Assembly (NCBI RefSeq): GCF_921293095.1
Contig: NC_060258.1
Coordinates: 2,356,001 to 2,420,000 of the forward strand
DNA length: 64,000 nucleotides
Reading direction: 5' to 3'
Origin: Ischnura elegans
Taxonomy: Eukaryota > Arthropoda > Insecta > Odonata > Coenagrionidae
A program made the position numbers and the translations under genes. Positions 1-9,652 of this stretch are shown one piece after another. The stretch's first letter is position 1; every line of letters begins with the position of its first letter. The notes under the pieces were generated by a model that had not been told where the DNA came from, ran no database searches, and saw only the letters and a program-made list of their open reading frames with translations.

Positions 1-602
1 GGATGTGGAACGAGAATTCAAGGGAAAATATTGTTGGCTCTTGTTCCATTACAATGTGTGGAATATGTTGTACGACCACCACGTGCTTCGAGAATGGAAA
101 TACCATCTTCCGTGAGGGAGGTCACATTTACCCCACCTCACCTTACTAGTTATTGTCCAATAAATTAACCCATGAAAGTACACTGGAATAAATGTACACA
201 TAAATGTAATTTACTTGTGAAAATTGTGACCCTAAATCTCTATTTTAAGTAAAAGCTTGTAATTTTAAAAGAAGGGAGTTAAGATACTTATCATGACCTT
301 GATATTCCAGGGGTTATATGAATTTGAGGTGAATGGCATGATTTGAAGGCATTATTATGATCCCAATGATACTGTAATAAAGCCATAATAGTATGAACTG
401 AGTTTCACCAAGAATCTTCTTGCCCAATTTGGTTTCTAGCGGCCATGTATTTTTTGAGTGATTTATTTACAGAAACGTTTCAATTTTTATTTAATGACAT
501 AGATACCATTTCTAAAATACTGTTTCATAAATATTAGCAGCAGTCCATAGTTGTTGATTTTGAAGTAGGTGAGTTGTTATATCGGCGTTACTCTGTTTGC
601 AG
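1..602. other. AT-rich sequence with no gene seen
   Basis: No open frame of interest, no RNA gene and no transposon end recognised. It ends in a pyrimidine-rich tract and CAG at 600-602 that suit a splice acceptor for the next feature, so it may be intron or upstream sequence of the zinc-finger gene. Confidence 0.4.
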
Positions 603-770
603 AGTGTTACATGAGAGGGGGCAGTTAATGACAATTTTAAGTTTTCTCCTGATACAAAGGACTGCGTTCAAGAAGCGGTTTTAGGCACCGCACAGGTAGC
701 ATACTCAGTCCAGCCTGCTGAAATATTCATTCCTGTGCCAGATATCCAACTGCCCACAGCCAATATGTTG
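603..770 (+). other. Possible 5' exon of the zinc-finger gene
   Basis: A block ending in a strong donor (GTAAGT at 771-776) and preceded by an acceptor-like tract ending in CAG at 600-602. The frame that would join the next exon at 8103 (both junctions phase 0) is open from 615 to 770 but has a TGA at 612-614, and its only ATG is at 765-767, two codons before the donor. The other two frames also contain stops. The simplest reading is a mostly 5'-untranslated exon whose last codons are Met-Leu. A coding internal exon with a weaker acceptor at 623-624 is possible. Joining to 8103 implies an intron of about 7.3 kb. Linkage is inferred from phase and order only. Confidence 0.33.
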
Positions 771-911
771 GTAAGTTTTATTCTCATATACAGTGAAACC
801 TGTGTTTTAAGATTCATTATTTTAGCTTTTTTTATATTAATGCATCGTGTGTATGATGAAAATAGGTTTGCCTAGCATATGTACATGCATTTCTATTGGA
901 GTCTTCTTTAA

Positions 912-2665
912 CCCCTCAAGCGCGGCAGGCATTTAATTAAATCCCATCTCAGCAGCCGGATGAGATTTAAAAATCTTTGCCTTTTTGGTATACTATCATT
1001 CAATAATTTATATCTTTCATAATATACGATCAGTATCATTGAAATTTTTAGTAAACTTGCGTATTATAATGCGCTACTATATAATAATTTTTCGAGCTAT
1101 TGGAAAAATATTTATTGTTTTATGTATCTCTTTTGATGAACTAATGAATAAATTTTCAATTTTGAAAGATTTTTATTTGGTTTCGAATAAGCTATGAGAT
1201 CTCTAACATTCCATGCATTTAAAAAATACAATTACATGATGTAATGGTTGAAAATTTCATAACAGATTGGATACTTTCGATAGGATTACCCGTTTTGCCT
1301 ACTTGAAAATTTACCACTCCGCCCACTTCTCTGACTTTGTTCCATTATTACCGTATCATTTCATATAAGTAATCACATGCTAATGCTTCAAACGTCAATA
1401 TCCAAATATTCAAATGATTTACCTTAGAAAATCTGCTCTGACATGATTTGAAGCAATCCAAACATAATCCCACTTCACATTTTTCACAACAGTACACGCA
1501 AACTCTTCATTTCCCATGTTACGCACAAACTGCACACCTCCTTTGAGACTTTGATTTCTTCCCAGCTGCTGGAATTGTCTTTAGGAAATCAATTATTGTG
1601 AGTCTTGGTACTAAATTGTGTAATGAGTGACGGCCAAGTCCAAGCAGTTCGTATGACGTTGGATATTTCAAAAATATTATCTCGCCCAATGGCACGCGAA
1701 ATAATAAGTCAAATTTTTATACGTGTTTTTCCTGTAAACAACATATGAATTTAGGACTACCTCATTCAATAGTCTCCTAAATAACTTCATACGTCACTTG
1801 TAATGGCGTTTTCTTTCCATTACGAACGAATGCAATAACAGGTCCTTGAAATTCACCCCACCAATGATTTTACTATAGCCTAACACACAAACAGACTTCC
1901 GAGTCTCTTTTATGCCTTTCAATACTATTCCCATTTCGTAGGATCCCCAATTATAAAAAAATACCACACACAGTAAGTACACCCGATGAGAATTTCAGCA
2001 CACTGCCTGAACGAACACCACACAGAATGAGTGACTCTGGTGGACTGAAGCTCGTGGTTTAGAAGCTCCCTCAAGAGAAAAGAAAATATCTCGAAGGGGC
2101 CCTGGCATACGCTGACTGTTTAGATGGAATCTTATCTTCGTTGATTACTGTCCAGAAAAAAAATAAATGCAGAGCGAAGCACATGGCCCCTTTGCTTAGG
2201 ATGCTTAGGACTGACGAGGCGGACCAAACACACTTGGGGCTCGAGGTGACGACAAACAAGGAGAAGACGGAGAGATGGCATTGAGCTTAGAAGATATCGT
2301 ATCTCAAGCTAAAGTAGCTGACCCTTCTAGACGTCTCTCAAGCAGAACAGGCAGAAGTTTTCATGATAGAACAGCTGAAAGAAGGCGATGAGTTTTTGGA
2401 CCGAAGTCGTCAAGGCACTGGTTTAAAACGGAATTTTATCGAAGCATTTTTTTTTAAACTTGAAGGCATAAAACCGCTATGAGTATTTTATTGGAAAGAA
2501 AAAACATTTCTTCAAAAGATAGAGTAATTAGCTTTAATTTAACATACAATTTCTGGTGGAGAAAAATATTATAAACAGTAGGTCAGGAAGCGTGCTGGGT
2601 ACGCATGACGGCGGCATACGAAATTTAAAGGGTGCGTACTGAGTATGCATGACGGCGTTGAGGGG
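912..2665 (-). mobile_element. Decayed piggyBac-type DNA transposon
   Basis: The element lies between two TTAA tetranucleotides (908-911 and 2666-2669), the target site duplicated by piggyBac transposases. Its ends are inverted: CCCCTCAAGCGC on the left and CCCCTCAACGCC read inward from the right. The minus strand keeps transposase remnants in the right order. At about 1860-1794 there is GGVNFKDLLLHSFVMERKR, matching the MGGVD..D.L...Y...RK motif after the catalytic core. At about 1565-1437 comes a cysteine-rich tail with RRCAVCA, then YCCEKCEVGLCLDCF, the piggyBac C-terminal zinc-binding pattern. That tail frame has two stops and there is no long ORF, so the copy is dead. At 1.75 kb it is shorter than a typical 2.3-3 kb autonomous element and lacks a recognisable N-terminal half. 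Confidence 0.85.
1437..1982 (-). pseudogene. piggyBac transposase remnant (post-catalytic region and Cys-rich tail)
   Basis: Reading the minus strand from 1982 down, an open stretch of 62 codons includes YSKIIGGVNFKDLLLHSF, matching the conserved piggyBac segment after the DDE core. About 230 bp further comes a cysteine-rich block (CAVC, YCC, KC, GLC, CF) in a frame with two stops. In intact piggyBac proteins the two parts sit in this order near the C-terminus. No DDE catalytic aspartates were identified. It lies wholly inside the TTAA-flanked element and is a fossil of its transposase. Confidence 0.75.
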
Positions 2666-2669
2666 TTAA

Positions 2670-4120
2670 CATTTGGATCATAAGTTGTATGATAGGAGGT
2701 AAATTGCTTATCCGTTTACTCATAATTCAATCTTAGTTGCGCAACACGGCTAATGGGATGAAATAAATGTTGCACGTCTCATGTAGTAAGTCTATAGTGA
2801 ATTCTCTCAATTCTACTTACAAGCCAGTAGTCTTGGCTGTTACACAGCTATTTGTTTAAGCAATATCCCTTCATAAAGTCAGTAAGGGAAATTGCCTTAA
2901 TATAAGCATGGAAGAGCAAAGGAGAATACAGTTACCGATATAAATAAATATATATACATCTCATACAAGTAATTATCTCCAAGTTTATTACAGCTAGGAT
3001 TTTCAACCACTTTGCAATATCAGCTTAACCTTTAAGGGACAGCTTTAAATCCCAGATGTATCACAGCATGGCAGGGCATTTAAATGGCCTTGCTTTAACA
3101 TATAAGCAGCTCTCCAGTTAACTCTTGAGCGATAAAACTCATTAGAAGCCGATTTTATACGAAGTGTGTCTCGTTGGTCCTGAAATTACCGGAGGGTCAT
3201 GAACGAAAACACTTGGTGGTCCTGTTTGGGACTGCAATGATGATAAGGTTAATTTATGTGCATGGCTGTGAAATAGCCCCTCTAAAGCCATCCTATGGTG
3301 CACAGAATTTAAGTTATACTGCCTGAAATGTATCTCTCACTTACCAATGCACTTTTTAGGACAATATCTGTAGTGTTCAGTGGGGGTGTCTGTTAAAGTT
3401 ACAAATATTCAATGGTAAGAATTTTTTAGGCAGACCCTGATTTCCTTTTAAGAAGAAAAGTATTTCATAAGGCTGTCAACCGGTTGTGGCTTCATTGAAG
3501 TCCTTTCTCCCTCATGTTGCCATCCTTGATAAATGGTGAGGGCCTAAAATGTGATAACGTTAGCATTGGTGCAGTAGCCGTAGGAATCTGCATTGTGATC
3601 TGCACTGTTGGCTGGTTAACTATGGTCGATTTGCAGTATAAGGGATTTTTTTCTTATTGCAATTCATGTGTATTCCTTTGTAATTGTAACTGAAACACGA
3701 ATAGGAAACTTTTTTCAGTGAGCATGCCCTGATTTCCTCATTTGAAAGAGAAAAAATTAACGTAAGTGTACCTAAGTGTTAACTGTGCATTAAGCGTCAC
3801 TGTAGAAGACAATTTCATGTTAGATTTGGTGAAATTCTGTTCATCAACAACTCAAAGTCTATGAGCAGGTAATTGGAAGTTTATTCTGTGACAAATATCA
3901 GGAGGGAATGCAACTCTCTTCTCTCACTTCCATGCTGCAGAAATTTCTGTGAACCATTTATAATACATCTTATATGACAACATCAGTTAAGGTTGTACGC
4001 ATTGGAATGGGGTCCCTTTTACGTTGTCACTTCGCCAATAATGCTGTATATACTCTTGTCATTGCGGGCATCCAAGCCTAATTCTAATTCTCGGAGTAAG
4101 GATATCAGTAGAAGAGGGGA
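2670..4120. other. AT-rich intronic or intergenic sequence, nothing recognised
   Basis: If the 5' exon at 603-770 is real, this is part of the first intron of the zinc-finger gene. No coding exon, RNA gene or complete transposon was found. Confidence 0.4.
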
Positions 4121-4440
4121 AGCCGGCAACCGCTCTGGTTAACACATGTGCCATTCATATCCATCAAGTGAGTTTGGGGAATGTCCTCACCAATGAGCCC
4201 CAAAGGAATAGTACTGAAAGTATAGAAAAATAGCACCAATAGTACTGAGAATACTCTTATCTCTGCTCTCATCCATACCTCGTTCTCAATCTTAGAGAGG
4301 AGGACCGTAATAAGATTAGAATAGTGGAATCTGGCAATCACTCCCGTTAAAACATATCCCAATCATTCGCATCAAGTGAGTTACTGTGAGAGAATATTTG
4401 TTCACCAACGAGCCCTATAGGAGAAATTAAGCAACTCCCC
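4121..4440. repeat. Diverged local direct duplication, about 205 bp apart
   Basis: The stretch around 4121-4210 is repeated in degraded form around 4330-4430. Both share CATCAAGTGAGTT and then a CACCAA(T/C)GAGCCC block in the same order. The antisense open frame here (4362-4105) is probably a by-product and not a gene. Confidence 0.5.
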
Positions 4441-4451
4441 TAAGAAATAAT

Positions 4452-4551
4452 GTACTATAAAACTCTATTTAGTGGTTATGTATAGTTATATACTCTCTTT
4501 AGTACTATAAAACTCTATTTAGTGGTTATGTATAGTTATATACTCACTTTA
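4452..4551. repeat. Tandem duplication, 50-bp unit, two near-identical copies
   Basis: The unit beginning GTACTATAAAACTC at 4452 recurs at 4502 with almost no differences, ending in TATATACTC. The high identity indicates a recent duplication. Confidence 0.8.
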
Positions 4552-4559
4552 ATACTTGT

Positions 4560-5550
4560 ATTCATTGCCTAATATCGTTATTTTATGGCTTGTAGAAGCA
4601 TATAAAATGTAAATGTTGTGAATTACATGGCAAATGGTGTATCAAAACTGAGGGTTTGTTAAGTCCCCTAGTAATAGACCATCAAACAATTGGCAGATAT
4701 GAGTGAAGGGTTAAAATTTATTTATACTCAGTGTTTTTCAACAACAAATACATCCATCCATATCTGATAATAACAATTAAAATAAGAGTGTGACTGTAGT
4801 ACTGTAAAAATCGGGTTTAATGGAGAAAAATTAAGATTCATTTTTTCTAGATTATTTGTAAAGACGTGATAAATAATACATAAAATAGATGTAAGGGCTT
4901 GCTGGAAATTCGGAAATAAGGAGGGAAGGGGAATTTTTATGGGTAAGGACAGAGAACTGCATAGATTACAACCAGAGATAAGTAAAGGTTAAGATTGCAG
5001 GCTGCGAAATATTTCGTGACTTTTAATCACTTTTAGGGCTTGATAAAACAACAGTATTAGGGATACCCTGCTCTCCTTTTTCGGTCTTAAATATTCAAAT
5101 TTACCTTGAATGCAGGAGGGTGTCATTTTGACACCCAGTATATTTTATGATTTCTTCGTTCGGTTTAGGTGTTTCATGGGATGCAGTTTGATTATTACTA
5201 GCCAAATCAGTATTTTAAAATAATATATTACCTTCACGATTGTTAATGTTTTACATAATTTCAATAAATAACAGCTGTTATCATTTTTTTGAAAATTTAT
5301 TGGCTCGTAAGGCAAGTATATTCCGCTTCATTTGCCATGAAACATAAGTGTAGTGACGGGTGCAACAATGCACTTCACTTCTTCCGAGCCTCTGTGACCG
5401 GCTGCCTGGCGCGGAATTTGACAAACTGGCTCGCTAGCATGTCACGACCAGTCAAGATGTGCTTCTTGACTTGCATCAGCAGTTTGGTCTTGATAATGGC
5501 ACTGTATAGACGTGTTACGCCAGAGAAAATTATTGCAATATTGAATGATA
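4560..5550. other. AT-rich sequence, nothing recognised
   Basis: An open frame on the plus strand (5289-5741) runs from here into the inverted repeat below. Its first part has no recognisable domain and no exon context, so no gene is called. Confidence 0.35.
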
Positions 5551-5552
5551 TT

Positions 5553-5650
5553 CTTGTCTTAGATGCCATGAATTGCATGTATGGACATCTAGCTATATTT
5601 GGAAACAGCTGTTCGTCAATGGTTGTGTGTGGTCCAGGCTATGGTAAGGG
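5553..5650 (+). repeat. Left arm of an inverted repeat with a conserved frame
   Basis: About 95 bp that recur in opposite orientation at 6382-6478, roughly 80% identical by eye. Both arms can be read as DAMNC..GHLA.FGNSCSS followed by a CGPGYG motif, so synonymous-looking changes dominate. That suggests both derive from a coding repeat family, possibly a transposase. I do not recognise the protein family. Confidence 0.6.
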
Positions 5651-5691
5651 CATTTTAGTACTTCAGTTACGAAGGAAAAACATCTTAGCAT

Positions 5692-6148
5692 GTAGGGGAG
5701 ACTGGGGCACAGTGGGACACGGGGCACAGTGGGACAATTGATTTATTTTAAAAATTTACTCGGTCAAAGGGCAAATGCATTAAAATTAAGGAAGTCATAT
5801 CACGAGGAATAATGCACAAAAATCTTATTTCTTAATCTTATGTAGCTCCGCGTAAATGTTATAAAATATGTTTTTTGCCATAATTTTCGTAACTTTCATG
5901 TTATGAATATTTATGCAATTCTCTTAATTATAGCAAGTTTCATAAGGAATGACTTGGTGAATACATTATTTAGAGACTTTATAATATTTTTCTAAACATA
6001 TTTTACGAAAGTAACATGTTTAAAATTTTTGCTGACAAATACAAGACTTCAGGACATGCGGGGCACAGTGGGACAGCTGAAATTGGGGCACAGTGGGACA
6101 ACTTGGATTGGGGTACAGCGGGACAACTCGAATTGGGGCACAGTTGGA
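5692..6148. repeat. GGGGCACAGTGGGACA-rich minisatellite pair
   Basis: Two copies of the GGGGCACAGTGGGACA motif at 5703-5740 and about 3.6 copies of a 25-bp unit at 6060-6148 enclose about 320 bp of AT-rich sequence. The arrangement recalls a nonautonomous element with minisatellite-like ends, but no target-site duplication was found. The whole block lies between the arms of the inverted repeat at 5553 and 6382. Confidence 0.6.
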
Positions 6149-6381
6149 TGCCGACTTACAGCTCAGGAGCTTCGAACTATCAATATCCGTTACCTAAACG
6201 CAATCAAATTTCATATCATGCTTACTTAATAATGTTTTGGCTCCATAATTGGCACATGGCTATCGGACAGAAGAAATTTATGCGTAGTCTTGAGGTTGTG
6301 TGCCGACGTGGAAGGGGTGCTCGCCAGGCTTCAAAGCGACGACACCTTCTCGTTCAAGATCCTACCTGAGAAGGAGATGGC

Positions 6382-6478
6382 CATTCTGTGGAACCATAGC
6401 CTGGGCCACACATAACCTTTGACGAACAGCTGTTTCCAAACAAAGCTAGATGTCCATTCACGCAATTCATGGCATCAC
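6382..6478 (-). repeat. Right arm of the inverted repeat
   Basis: Reverse-complement partner of 5553-5650. The minus strand is open from 6722 to 6354 (122 codons from the first Met), encoding about 80 residues of unrecognised sequence before the shared motif. The two arms diverge outside the ~95-bp core, so they are two family members and not one simple palindrome. Confidence 0.6.
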
Positions 6479-6479
6479 A

Positions 6480-7540
6480 GCCTGATAAATATGGACAAAA
6501 TACTGGTTTGTAGCGGATAAGGATAGTAATTATCTGATTAACGGATTTCATTACCTTGGCAAGGACGGCTCTCGTCAAGCTGGGAATCGCTTTACAGATC
6601 ATGCTGTATTGAAACTTATGCGGCCCTACTTGACCAAAGGCAGAAATATCACTAATGGTCAATTTCTCACCACTTGGCTTGGTTTTGCTTGAAAGAAAGG
6701 GTACAAACCTTTTGGGTGCCATAAAGAAGAGAAAGAAATATATCTCTGCTGGAATAAAAGCCTTTGTATTTAAATAATAATAATAATAATATTTTCGTAA
6801 ACCTTCTTATTCTGCATATACTCAAAGAATACTTCTTGAAACAGCTCATCACAATTGCCCAAGTTCATGGGAAACTAACTCGACATGGTGAGGATGTAAT
6901 CATGCTCTCCAATTACTTAGTAGTGTACAACAAGGTACCCTTTCTTATGGCCACAAAAGTAAAGAACCTTTTGCCTCTGAACATCATATATATTCCTTTG
7001 AGACATGAGTTCAAGTATAAAATGAAACTTGTTCGAGTAATTTAAGTTACTTCAGCCTTAAAGAGTTCTTCGAGTTGTATTCATATCACAGGGCTAGTAG
7101 ATTGTTTCCTTATGTTGCTGCATGCATGCATTGTATTTGACTCATATTTTACTAAGTAAAATAATCGGACCTATAAATCATATCTGATAATGGTATAGAT
7201 TTAAATGAAGTGTAATATTAATATAATTGATAGTAGTACTGACACTTGGTGGAAATCCTTTATTGTGGGAGTTGAAGAAATAAAATCTTGGCTTTTTCTT
7301 TTAAGTGATTTATTGTGATGATGAACTTGCAAGCATGCTCTCACAACAACTGTTACAACATAGTTGCGTGTTAGTTTGATTCAACGTAGTGAATCTATTT
7401 CCAAGTACCCCAAGAAAGTACATAGCACTTTTAGTGGAAATCATCCTAATCAAGTCAGATACACCGCATCCAGTGATAAGTGAAGTTTGTTAACTCCTGA
7501 ATTTGTGCACAAATCAACACAGTTTTTTCTTCATTGGCAG
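6480..7540. other. AT-rich sequence with an AAT microsatellite
   Basis: A short (AAT)n run lies near 6774-6792. Otherwise nothing recognisable was found. Confidence 0.4.
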
Positions 7541-7965
7541 GCATTACAAACAGTTAGATAGCCTAGCTATGGGGTCACCTTTGTCCCCTGTCATAGCCGA
7601 AATTTGTTTGGATAATTTTGAAAAACTTCAGTTCTCTACTATATGCCCTCCTAAAAAAAGCATAAAGTGATATCAATATGTAGACAATGTGTTTTGAGAG
7701 TCACAAGGTATCTCATTAAAGCTAATGAGATTTCTGAGAGTGCTCAATTCACAGGATAAATACATGTTTAAATAAATAAATACAATTTTTAGTATGGAAG
7801 TCGAGACAGAAGGCATACAATGGAATGTAATGGGTGTAGACCACAGAGTCAATTGGATTACGTATCCACTGCTCTTTATGATTTTTTTATCGTTTTGAAA
7901 GGATGGAAATTCAGATATATATACATTTGCTGTCATCCATTGAGAATTCATATTTTATCATAAAT
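7541..7965 (+). mobile_element. Penelope-like retroelement, reverse-transcriptase fragment
   Basis: The plus strand from 7541 reads HYKQLDSLAMGSPLSPVIAE, followed shortly by DNFEKL and YQYVDNVF. This is the core of a Penelope-type reverse transcriptase: the MGSPLSP motif, an F-E pair about 15 residues on, then (R)YVDD with the second Asp changed to Asn here. Further downstream MEVETEG and a CHP.RIH-like segment match the region that follows the active site in these elements. The fragment is short and degenerate, with no identifiable ends or GIY-YIG endonuclease part. It lies in the presumed intron just upstream of the exon at 8103. Confidence 0.75.
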
Positions 7966-8102
7966 ATTATTGATTTACTTCTTGTTCACATGGAAAATAT
8001 AAGCTAATATGCGAGTTTATATGGTTTAAGAATAAGTTGTACGTAATCACCTGCTAAGTTAGTTTTAATTCCCTGACCATTCATATTTTTGCCTACTTTC
8101 AG

Positions 8103-8175
8103 CCTACTTCTATGGAGAATGGAGAGCTGATTCAGAATCAAACAATGGCCATGGAGTCTATGACGGAGGCAGTAG
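8103..8175 (+). CDS. Internal coding exon of the C2H2 zinc-finger gene
   Basis: A 73-nt exon bounded by a pyrimidine-rich acceptor ending in TTTCAG (AG at 8101-8102) and a consensus donor GTGAGTG at 8176. Read in phase 0 it is open and gives PTSMENGELIQNQTMAM, then ESMTEAV. It leaves one base that joins two bases of the next exon (acceptor at 9651-9652) to make a GAT codon, so the frame continues without a stop into the zinc-finger exon. The phase match over a 1477-bp intron is the main evidence. A good start could be the ATG at 8112 (MENGEL) or one at 765 upstream. No known domain is seen; it is a linker segment ahead of the fingers. Confidence 0.65.
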
Positions 8176-8261
8176 GTGAGTGCTCTTAAGTGCTTGAAAA
8201 TAACTTTTCGCAGAAAAGACTTGTAACAAATTCTGACCAGGCAAATGTTCCAATACTGGAT

Positions 8262-8367
8262 CTCAGAATTCAATCAAATTTTGTGATCCCAGAATTCAAT
8301 CAAATTTTGTGATCCCAAAATTCAATCAAATTTTGTGATCCCAGAATTTGATCAAATTTTGTGATGA
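8262..8367. repeat. 26-bp minisatellite, four copies
   Basis: Unit CAGAATTCAATCAAATTTTG plus TGATCC, starting at 8264, 8290, 8316 and 8342 with few changes. It lies in the intron just after the exon at 8103-8175. Confidence 0.85.
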
Positions 8368-8369
8368 AA

Positions 8370-9652
8370 TTTTTCGTACTTTCATTTTACTTTTTATTTT
8401 ACAGAAGCCTGTTATTCACCAATATTTCCATAAATTTGAAGAAATTTTTATTTTTATGAGTGGGTCGACACCGTGACCGCTCTGGGTGACAACTGGGCAT
8501 TTTAAGCACGGGACTAATGCTAACCCTTTGCAGAGTGTCTCTTATTTATTAATATGTTTGACCCTCAAATGCTTAACTGGATTTGTAGTTTAAAATATTG
8601 GTTGTACATGTTACCCCGTATGGGGGATGATTCGAGGACAACTCACAATGGACTGCAAAAACAAAATTTGGTTAAATTCTTACATCAGCTTTTTGGACAC
8701 TCCACTTGTGAAGGATGTAGCATGTGAATTTTTCACCCTGCGATACTTTCTTTAGTTTATGTTAATAGTTCTGCTGGATAATTTAATCAGGTTGGCGAAT
8801 TTCTAGTAAAATTTTTTTCGTGTTTCAGTGAAATATATTAATATTTCACTGAAATATTGCTATATAGAAAAATTCATAGCCTTCTATTTCTTGATAGTCA
8901 TGGTACCGATAGACAAAGTTAACATGGAACTTGTTAAAATGAGGACAAAAGGTTTGGTTCAGTTTTGAAATAATAGAAAAAATTTAATTTGATACATAAC
9001 GCTTCCAATTCACTCTGTTGTGCTCATGGAAACTGTGCTTTATTAGGTCAATTACATATTCATGGAAGAAGTGAAATATGGAAAAACACTGATTTGGCTA
9101 AAAATAGGCAAAACTCAATTTCAATGTCTTGTGTGCAGAAGTTCTGGTTCTGGAGATAAAGGACAGTAAGCGACCAGCCCATGCTTACTTATTGTTGTTA
9201 GCTAAGATTTCAAGGCTCTAGTTTCATCAAAATTTTTCATGGTTGTACAATGATGTACAGGGCATCACCCACATTGAGGGTGGATATGAGAGGTTTGAAT
9301 AATTTGTATGTAGTTTTACAAATAACTGCATGGTATATTTTTTATAAGGATGCTCTACTGCCATTTTGTATGAAATGGTGCTCTGGGGTGTTTTTTGGAG
9401 TAGATATTTGAGGTTATTATGTAATGCATTACTTAATCTCTCTGAGTTGCAGTGCCACGCAATTTGTGAAGAAATGTTTGGAAAACAGTATAAAAAATCA
9501 TTTGCAACATTGGTGATGTGTATGGCATTGAACAAGAAGATCGTTTGAAGTTGCAATTTTGATATCTGACTAATGGTTGTTATACATTAGGTCAACGAAT
9601 CATATATTACATGACTAACATTACTTATTTTAAATGTGAATTTCTTTTCTAG
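8370..9652 (+). other. Intron of the zinc-finger gene
   Basis: AT-rich, with no recognised element. It ends in the acceptor TTTCTTTTCTAG at 9641-9652. Confidence 0.55.

Noticed and set aside
5289-5741. 150-codon plus-strand frame as a host gene
   Set aside because: Only its last third is recognisable, as part of an inverted repeat family. There are no splice or start features and it runs into a minisatellite.
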